Part shown: in pieces, positions 1 to 5,738 of the stretch
How positions within the stretch are numbered: position 1 is the stretch's first letter
Layout of the letters: every line of letters begins with the position of its first letter
Assembly (NCBI GenBank): GCA_023135995.1
Contig: JAGLRY010000070.1
Span: 1 to 5,738 of the forward strand
Direction of reading: 5' to 3'
From: Candidatus Aminicenantota bacterium
GTDB taxonomy: Bacteria; Acidobacteriota; Aminicenantia; Aminicenantales; Aminicenantaceae
Length of the DNA: 5,738 bases
Translations under genes and position numbers: made by a program
The notes under the pieces: model-generated
What the model was told of the DNA's origin: nothing
Databases searched by the model: none
What the model saw: the letters and a program-made list of their open reading frames with translations, nothing else

Positions 1-3000
1 TCGCTTCCAGCTCTATACTGTCTTTCGCAAGGACAGTCGCCGCTCTGGAGGCCGTTGCCTGGGCTTGTATGATACTCTCATCCACGGATTTTGGTGAATG
101 GGCTAGGCCGCACAGGAAAACCCCATCAGTCGCAAAGTCAACCGGGCGAAGCTTCATATGCGCTTCAAGAAAAAATCTGTCCTGGTTCAACGGAACTTTT
201 AAAAACTTGGAAATCTCTTCGTTCCCCTCATCTGCGACGATCCCGGCGGAGAGGGCAACAAGGTCTGCGGGTATCTCAACCGGAGCATTTAACGCCGGGC
301 TAAAAATTTCCACTTGAAGCCCCTCTCCATTCTGAGTGACTTCAGGCTTCTGGTCATCTGGGTACCTCAAGAACCTGACATTCTGTTGCCTTGCTTTTGT
401 GTAGTATCCTTCTCTAAATCCATAGGTTCTCACATCCCGGTAGAGTATGTAGACATTTGTATCCGGCGAAATTTCCTTTATTTTTAAGGCGTTCTTTACA
501 GCGACTGAACAGCATATCCGGGAACAATAGGGTCTTTCTTCATCCCGAGAACCTACACATTGGATCATCACGATGGTCTTTGGAAAATGATCATTTCCGG
601 GAGTTGACCATTCACCGCCTGCACCAAGGCGCTCTTCCAGTTCAACCTGAGTTACAACTTTTTCGTTTTGTTCGTACAAATACTCTTTGGGTTTATATTC
701 TTGAGCGCCGGTAGCTACAACCACAACTCCATGTTCAAACTCTATAGATTTTCCTTGTGTGGATAGTGTGGTTTTGAAATTTCCGATCGAACCGTCAATA
801 TTTTCGATCTTGGCTTCTGTATAGAGATGGATCTTTGGATGGTCTTCGATGCGTTGAATCAGTTTTTTTAGTTCCTCTTGGGGTTTCTCACCATTCAGTA
901 AATAGTGAATATGTCTTAGGTTCCCGCCCAGCTCTTTTTCCCTCTCCACCAAATAGACATCATACCCTTGACCTGCCAGTTCAAGAGCCGATGATATGCC
1001 AGCAACTCCCCCACCGATAACCAGAGCGGATTTGATAATGGGAACAAATCTAGTCTGCAGAGGCTCCAACATTTGGGCTTTCGCCACGGCCATTCTGACC
1101 AAGTCTTTGGATTTCTCGGATGCTTTTTCCGGCTCCATCATGTGCACCCATGAACACTGATCTCTGATGTTTGCCATTTCAAAAAGATATTGGTTAAGCC
1201 CTGCTTCACGGATCGTGTTTCTGAATAGAGGTTCGTGAGTCCTTGGAGTACACGAAGCAACAACAACACGATTCAAGTTGTGTTCCTTGATGACCTCTTT
1301 TATGACTTCTTGAGTATCATTGGAACACGTGTATAAATTATTATTTGCGTATACCACATTGGGCAATGTTTTCGCATACTCGACTACGCTGGGGACATTG
1401 ACGACTCCAGCAATGTTTGTACCGCAGTGGCATACAAATACTCCAATTCTGGGTTCTTGGCCTTCGATGTCTGTTTCAGGCGGGAACTCCTTTTTTGTGA
1501 TCAAGGTACCTCTCTCATCTTTGAGGAGGGATAAGACTTTTGCTGAGGCACCTGAGGCCTGCATGATGGTCTCAGGGATATCTTTAGGCTCTGTGAAGGG
1601 CCCAGCCACATAAACTCCCTCGCGTGTCGATTCAACGGGTGTAAAGGTATCTGTTTTGCAGAAATTGTATTCATTCAATTCGATGCCGAATTTTTCAGAG
1701 ATCTCCTTCACATTTTTTGGAGGGTCCATACCCACAGATAAGACAACTATGTCATATTCGCGCGTCACTTTGAGATCTTCTTCATCGATATATGTGACGA
1801 CAAGATTTTTTGTTTCGGGTATCTCTTCGATAACAGGGGGGCGACATCGTATATACTCGATCCCAAGTTCCTTTCCTTTTTGGTAATACTCATCAAATCC
1901 CTTACTGTACGCGCGCAGGTCCATAAAAAAGATATCGCATTGCAAATCCCCGCTAGCATGTTCTTTAGCGATGATAGCCTCTTTTGTGGCATACATACAG
2001 CAGACTGAGGAGCAATAATCTCTTTCACAATCTCGTGAGCCGACACATTGGATAAATGCGATATTTTGGGGCTCTTTGTCATCACTGGGCCTTAAAATAT
2101 GGCCGAGATGTGGTCCTGTCGTAGACATGATTCGTTCAAATTCGATCGATGTGACAACATTGGGATAGTGCCCATAACCCAAATCTTCCTTGCTCTGCAC
2201 ATCAAACAGCTCGAATCCTGGAGATAATACAACAGCACCGACATTCAGCTTGATCTGTTTCTCTTCTTGTTCAAACTTAATGGCATCGGCTTCGCAAACC
2301 TCTTGACAGATCTTGCATTCTCCCTTGAGCGTATACACGCAATATCTGTCATCGATGGCTGCCTTGTTGGGAACCGCTTGGGGATAGGAGATGTAAGCTG
2401 CTGATCTTGTGTTCAGCCGTTCATTGTATTCATCCAGTATAGGGACAGCCTCGTTCTTGCTGATATCCTCAAGCTTGATCCTTTCTGTCGGACAAATATA
2501 AGCACATGTCCCGCAAACCTGGCAGACATCAGAATGCTTATCAAAAGGAGGTCCAACTTCCCGTCTGGAACCCCTATTGGTAAAACCTATCGCATTGATG
2601 CCCATCCGTTCCTCACACATGCGCACGCAGAGTCCGCAAAGGAAACAATCCTCATTCTTCTTCCTGAGCCGTGTTTCTTTGACACCATATTCTTCGGCTA
2701 TCTGTTGGATCGTTTTCGAATCAGGACACAATGCCAGCTGGAGTTCGATCATCGCTTTCCTAGCCTTGATAACCCTCTCCGAATCAGTCTGGATGGTCAA
2801 ATTATCCTGGGCTGGATAAGTGCACGAAGTCTCAATCTTTGATCTTCCATTTTGAGAGATCTCTACCAAACACAACCTGCACGCTCCATAGGGCCGTAGA
2901 GCTTTATGATGGCAGAGAGTCGGGACCTTTAATCCTACGTCCTCAATGCACTCTAAAAGCGTTTTGCCCTCGGGGAATTCATGCTCATTACCGTTTATAG

Positions 3001-3013
3001 TCAGCTTAATCAC
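1..3013 (-). CDS. HdrA-like flavoprotein with NuoG-like [2Fe-2S] N-terminus and tandem HdrA units (3'-partial)
   Basis: Predicted cytoplasmic FAD/Fe-S electron-transfer subunit related to heterodisulfide reductase subunit A, the flavin-bifurcating subunit of Hdr complexes. I translated the minus strand from GTG at 3011-3013; 1004 codons stay open to the left edge with no in-frame stop, so the C-terminus is missing. Visible order: NuoG-like [2Fe-2S] domain (C34, C45, C48, C64); CxxCxxCxxxC motifs at 123-133 and 164-174; then a first HdrA-type part with C225/C233/C236/C240, IQCVGSRD (321-328), C334/C338/C339, ending near 497. A second HdrA unit begins about 522 with GVFVCHCGTNIAG (524-536), SCTPRTHEP (587-595), the FAD motif GGGVAG (667-672), VVVATG (764-769), a second IQCVGSRD (817-824) and C830/C834/C835. 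Start choice: an in-frame TAA lies 27 bases upstream, no other start codon intervenes, and GGAGGG sits 5 bases before the GTG. Probably cotranscribed with the NuoF-GltD gene. HdrA C-terminal ferredoxin motifs are expected beyond the edge. The annotation could also read 'FAD-dependent oxidoreductase'; whether it acts with HdrBC, MvhD, FdhA or Bam subunits cannot be told. Confidence 0.92.
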   Translation of the reverse strand, partial: MIKLTINGNEHEFPEGKTLLECIEDVGLKVPTLCHHKALRPYGACRLCLVEISQNGRSKIETSCTYPAQDNLTIQTDSERVIKARKAMIELQLALCPDSKTIQQIAEEYGVKETRLRKKNEDCFLCGLCVRMCEERMGINAIGFTNRGSRREVGPPFDKHSDVCQVCGTCAYICPTERIKLEDISKNEAVPILDEYNERLNTRSAAYISYPQAVPNKAAIDDRYCVYTLKGECKICQEVCEADAIKFEQEEKQIKLNVGAVVLSPGFELFDVQSKEDLGYGHYPNVVTSIEFERIMSTTGPHLGHILRPSDDKEPQNIAFIQCVGSRDCERDYCSSVCCMYATKEAIIAKEHASGDLQCDIFFMDLRAYSKGFDEYYQKGKELGIEYIRCRPPVIEEIPETKNLVVTYIDEEDLKVTREYDIVVLSVGMDPPKNVKEISEKFGIELNEYNFCKTDTFTPVESTREGVYVAGPFTEPKDIPETIMQASGASAKVLSLLKDERGTLITKKEFPPETDIEGQEPRIGVFVCHCGTNIAGVVNVPSVVEYAKTLPNVVYANNNLYTCSNDTQEVIKEVIKEHNLNRVVVASCTPRTHEPLFRNTIREAGLNQYLFEMANIRDQCSWVHMMEPEKASEKSKDLVRMAVAKAQMLEPLQTRFVPIIKSALVIGGGVAGISSALELAGQGYDVYLVEREKELGGNLRHIHYLLNGEKPQEELKKLIQRIEDHPKIHLYTEAKIENIDGSIGNFKTTLSTQGKSIEFEHGVVVVATGAQEYKPKEYLYEQNEKVVTQVELEERLGAGGEWSTPGNDHFPKTIVMIQCVGSRDEERPYCSRICCSVAVKNALKIKEISPDTNVYILYRDVRTYGFREGYYTKARQQNVRFLRYPDDQKPEVTQNGEGLQVEIFSPALNAPVEIPADLVALSAGIVADEGNEEISKFLKVPLNQDRFFLEAHMKLRPVDFATDGVFLCGLAHSPKSVDESIIQAQATASRAATVLAKDSIELEA

Positions 3014-3095
3014 GCCGACCCTCCATTCATAAAATGTTTATTAAAATTCTTGACGCTTGATATCCCAAGTGTCCTTTTAATTCTTTCGACAGACA
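3014..3095 (-). other. Intergenic spacer between the two oxidoreductase genes
   Basis: This 82-base gap is the only clearly non-coding stretch. It is A/T-rich, with runs such as AATTAAAA and AATTTTAATAAA, and contains the ribosome binding site of the downstream gene. A weak hairpin is possible at 3052-3073 (GAC-A-CTTG, 6-base loop, CAAG-C-GTC), but no run of T follows it, so it is not a convincing terminator. I see no clear promoter. The two genes are therefore most simply read as one operon. Confidence 0.6.
3019..3024 (-). promoter_or_regulatory. Shine-Dalgarno site of the HdrA-like gene
   Basis: The minus strand reads GGAGGG followed by the 5-base spacer TCGGC and then GTG. This near-consensus ribosome binding site decides the non-ATG start of the HdrA-like gene. 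A nearby upstream ATG (3028-3030) is in another frame and reads into TGA after six codons, so it cannot be the start. Confidence 0.85.
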
Positions 3096-5738
3096 TTATT
3101 CCTCTTTGACTTCCAAATCACACCGGAGGCAGCGCTTCGCTTCAGCGATTGCGGCTGCTTCATCGAAGCCTACCTCAACCTCTTTGAAGCTCTCTGTCCT
3201 CTGATCGACAGGTAAACATGGCATTTCAGGCCTTTTGAGGCTTTTAATCTCTTCATCTGAAAGTTCCATGGCCTCGACGCGTGCTGCAGGGCGAGTCACC
3301 TTATACTCTACCTCTAGTTTTTCTCCGCGTATGTATTTGTCGATCATCTTGGCCGCAGTCTTTCCGTGAGACATGGCGCCGGTCACTGTATTTGGACCAG
3401 TCACAACATCACCACCTGCAAATATCCCTTCCACGCTCGTGACGAGAGTTTCTGGATCGACTTCAAGAGTGTTCCACCCCGAAACCTTCAGCCCATTATC
3501 ACCTACCAGCAAAGAAACATCCGGTGTCTGGCTTATTGCGAGGATTAAACTATCGACGTCAGCCTTGAATTCAGATCCCTCGATGGGAACCGGTCGTCTT
3601 CTGCCGCTTTCATCAACATCACCGAGCTTCATCCGGATACATTCAATTCCCTCAATCTTCCCATTACTCGACAGGACATTAACCGGTGCAACGAGATATT
3701 GTATGTCAATCCCCTCGAGCAGGGCTTCTTCGATTTCACTGGGAATAGCGGGCATCTCTGCCTTTGTCCTCCGGTAAAATATGCTTGTCTCTTTCCCTAG
3801 CCGCCGGGCGACGCGAGCAGCATCTATGGCTGAATTTCCACCGCCTACGACTATGACTTTATCTCCAATTTTCACTTCACAGCCCAGGTTGAAATCCCTC
3901 AGGAATTCCACGGCATCCAAAACGCCTTCGACATCTTCGTTGGGTATCTTCATTTTTAAGCCTTTATGTGCACCTGTGGCAATAAAGACCGCTTTGTAGT
4001 CTTCCTTGAGTTGATCCAGCGGAATATCTTTTCCTATGGTCGTATCGGTTTTGATCTCAACGCCAAACTTTTTAATCCTCTCTATTTCAAAATCCAGTAT
4101 TTCCTTGGGTAATCTAAATTCCGGGATTCCTAATGCGAGCATCCCCCCAGCCAGTGACTGACTCTCAAACACCGTCACTTTATATCCCTCAAGGGCAAGA
4201 TAATAGGCACAAGTCAGGCCTCCAGGGCCAGAGCCAATGATAGCCACTCGCTCCTCTTTCTCTGGTTTTGGTTTCTCATCAGGCTCTATATCATGTTCCC
4301 TATCGTAATCAGCCAGAAAACGTTTGAGGGCTCTAATGGCTATTGGATCGTCGTATTCCCCGGCTACACATTTTGTCTCGCATGGAGTATCACACACACG
4401 TCCGCAGACGAGAGGAAGAGGATTCTCTTTGAGGACAATTTTGACCGCTTCTTCAAACTTGCCCTGGGCGATAAGCCCTATATAACTTGGGACATCCTGA
4501 GAGATAGGGCATGTATGCTGACAGGCCGATGAAATGATCTCCTTACACACCAAAGCAGAACATCTTTTGTACTTGATATGCTCGACGTATTCGTTCCTGA
4601 AATATTTTAGAGTGCTCAATACCGGATTGGGCAGCGTCTGACCTAATCCACACATGGACGCATCTTTTATCGCAATGCTGAAGTCCTCGAGGATCTCAAG
4701 GTCGCTGTCTTCACCCTCTCCTCTGCATATTTTTCGGAGGACTTCAAGAAGGACGGCTGAGCCCTCTCGACAGGAAACGCATTTTCCGCAAGATTCATCA
4801 TTCGTGAACTCAATAAAATACTTGGAGACATCCACAACACACGTGTCTTCGTCCAACACGATCAATCCACCCGAACCCATAATCGAACCGGCCTCAGTCA
4901 GCTTTTCATAATCCACGGGTAAATCTATCAAACTGGCTGGAATACATCCTCCCGAAGGCCCACCTGTCTGGATAGCCTTAAATTTCTTGTTTTTCGGTAT
5001 CCCCCCTCCAATGTCATAGATGATCTCTTTAAGAGTAATGCCCATGGGGACTTCAACCAAACCCGTATTGTTAATCTTCCCAACAAGAGAAAACACCTTT
5101 GTGCCTTTGCTGAGTTCAGTGCCTATGCTGGAAAACCACGCTGCACTTCTGTCAATTATGGGTGGAATAGTCGCCCAAGTCTCGACATTATTAATATTGG
5201 TGGGTTTTCCCCATAATCCTGACTCGACTGGATAAGGGGGTCTTTGTTTGGGTTCAGGCGGACGGCCTTCTATTGAAGCGATCAGCGACGTCTCTTCTCC
5301 GCAGACAAAAGCACCGGCTCCCTGTTTAATATGAATGTCAAAACTAAAATCCGTATCGAATATGTTTTCGCCGATAAGCCCGTATTCTCTAGCCTGGTCG
5401 ATCGCGATTTTCAATCGTTCCATTGCGAGCGGATATTCCGCTCTGATATAGACATATCCTTCAGTGGCCCCAATGGCTCTTGCCCCAATCAACATCCCTT
5501 CTAAAACAGAATGGGGGTCAGCCTCCACAATACTCCTATCCATATAGGCGCCTGGGTCTCCTTCATCGGCGTTGCAAACGATATATTTGATATCTCCTGG
5601 CTGCTTTCGACATAATTCCCATTTTAATCCGGTCGGAAATCCTCCTCCGCCTCGGCCCCGAAGCCCAGAATTTTTGACCTCATTTATGATATCTTCGGGT
5701 GTCATTTCTGTCAGAGCTTTGGCTAAAGCTTTATAACC
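3096..5738 (-). CDS. NuoF-like NADH/FMN module fused to GltD/NfnB-like FAD/NADPH module (5'-partial)
   Basis: Predicted soluble cytoplasmic flavo-iron-sulfur oxidoreductase moving electrons between NADH, NADPH and Fe-S partners. Eleven in-frame codons (GYKALAKALTE) precede the Met at 5703-5705 and match the usual NuoF lead-in, so the gene starts beyond the right edge; 880 residues are visible. Numbering from that Met: FMN-binding GRGGGGFPTG at 17-26, the NuoF signature DEGDPGAYMDR at 47-57, NADH-site GEETSLIASIEG at 136-147, and [4Fe-4S] cysteines C306, C309, C312 and C352. From about 380 comes a GltD-type N-terminal Fe-S region (C382, C387, C395, C399, C434, C438, C442, C446), a charged linker at 468-486, the FAD motif GSGPGG at 491-496, and a second dinucleotide fold, VVGGGNSAIDAARVARRLG (619-637), followed by YRR (644-646), typical of NADPH binding in GltD/NfnB. 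The tail has only one CLRC pair (859-862). It ends in TAA at 3096-3098, 82 bases before the HdrA-like gene. This fusion type is known in HydB/Bfu-like bifurcating enzymes; the physiological partner is unknown. An N-terminal NuoE-like extension may lie outside the window. Confidence 0.93.
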   Translation of the reverse strand, partial: GYKALAKALTEMTPEDIINEVKNSGLRGRGGGGFPTGLKWELCRKQPGDIKYIVCNADEGDPGAYMDRSIVEADPHSVLEGMLIGARAIGATEGYVYIRAEYPLAMERLKIAIDQAREYGLIGENIFDTDFSFDIHIKQGAGAFVCGEETSLIASIEGRPPEPKQRPPYPVESGLWGKPTNINNVETWATIPPIIDRSAAWFSSIGTELSKGTKVFSLVGKINNTGLVEVPMGITLKEIIYDIGGGIPKNKKFKAIQTGGPSGGCIPASLIDLPVDYEKLTEAGSIMGSGGLIVLDEDTCVVDVSKYFIEFTNDESCGKCVSCREGSAVLLEVLRKICRGEGEDSDLEILEDFSIAIKDASMCGLGQTLPNPVLSTLKYFRNEYVEHIKYKRCSALVCKEIISSACQHTCPISQDVPSYIGLIAQGKFEEAVKIVLKENPLPLVCGRVCDTPCETKCVAGEYDDPIAIRALKRFLADYDREHDIEPDEKPKPEKEERVAIIGSGPGGLTCAYYLALEGYKVTVFESQSLAGGMLALGIPEFRLPKEILDFEIERIKKFGVEIKTDTTIGKDIPLDQLKEDYKAVFIATGAHKGLKMKIPNEDVEGVLDAVEFLRDFNLGCEVKIGDKVIVVGGGNSAIDAARVARRLGKETSIFYRRTKAEMPAIPSEIEEALLEGIDIQYLVAPVNVLSSNGKIEGIECIRMKLGDVDESGRRRPVPIEGSEFKADVDSLILAISQTPDVSLLVGDNGLKVSGWNTLEVDPETLVTSVEGIFAGGDVVTGPNTVTGAMSHGKTAAKMIDKYIRGEKLEVEYKVTRPAARVEAMELSDEEIKSLKRPEMPCLPVDQRTESFKEVEVGFDEAAAIAEAKRCLRCDLEVKEE

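Noticed and set aside
1765..2085. 106-codon minus-strand ORF inside the HdrA-like gene
   Set aside because: It lies in another frame of the long HdrA-like reading frame, has no recognisable family features, and is a shadow.
1..3013. Possible frameshift or selenocysteine TGA in the HdrA-like gene
   Set aside because: Some HdrA-like proteins are selenoproteins, so I checked: codon-by-codon translation from 3013 stays in one frame for 1004 codons with recognisable HdrA motifs throughout and no in-frame stop.
3014..3095. Terminator or separate promoter splitting the two genes
   Set aside because: The hairpin is weak with no T-run, and no clear -35/-10 pair can be supported in the A/T-rich spacer.
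69..5235. Plus-strand ORFs of 60-134 codons scattered across the window
   Set aside because: All are antisense to the two well-supported minus-strand genes, have low-complexity Ser/Arg/Pro-rich translations typical of shadow frames and show no domain I recognise.
5703..5705. ATG as the start of the NuoF-GltD gene
   Set aside because: The frame is open for 11 more codons to the window edge, and those residues (GYKALAKALTE) match the conserved NuoF lead-in, so this Met is internal.
1..5738. tRNA/rRNA genes, CRISPR repeats, insertion-sequence ends
   Set aside because: No repeated spacer pattern, terminal inverted repeats or RNA gene signatures were found; the window is almost entirely coding.

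Overview
The window holds parts of two large, co-directional minus-strand genes and almost nothing else. Both are multi-domain flavin/iron-sulfur oxidoreductases, and both run off the window: the upstream gene loses its N-terminus at the right edge and the downstream gene loses its C-terminus at the left edge. The content (HdrA-type flavoprotein, NuoF-type NADH module, GltD/NfnB-type NADPH module, many [4Fe-4S] cysteine motifs) points to a strict anaerobe with flavin-based electron bifurcation, such as a syntrophic or sulfate-reducing Desulfobacterota, a Chloroflexota (Dehalococcoidia/Anaerolineae) or a related lineage. The taxon is an inference from enzyme types only; base composition looks moderate by eye.

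Layout in transcription order (right to left). From 5738 to 3096: a NuoF-like FMN/NADH/[4Fe-4S] module fused to a glutamate-synthase-small-subunit (GltD/NfnB-like) FAD/NADPH module, 880 residues visible. From 3095 to 3014: an 82-base gap with a near-consensus Shine-Dalgarno (GGAGGG) and a weak hairpin. From 3013 to 1: a GTG-started reading frame, open for 1004 codons without a stop. It encodes a NuoG-like [2Fe-2S] N-terminus, ferredoxin-type cysteine motifs and two HdrA-derived units in tandem. The plus strand shows only shadow ORFs. No RNA genes, mobile elements or CRISPR arrays were seen.

How they may work together (inference): the first protein carries one site expected to bind NADH and a second expected to bind NADPH; the second carries an HdrA-type FAD site plus several Fe-S clusters. 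Together they look like the soluble core of an electron-confurcating/bifurcating complex that exchanges electrons between pyridine nucleotides, ferredoxin and a partner whose genes lie outside the window (for example HdrBC/MvhD, a formate dehydrogenase, a hydrogenase, or a Bam-type benzoyl-CoA reductase). The partner, and hence the pathway, cannot be fixed from this sequence. The most unusual element is the tandem HdrA arrangement, where each unit lacks parts that the other retains.
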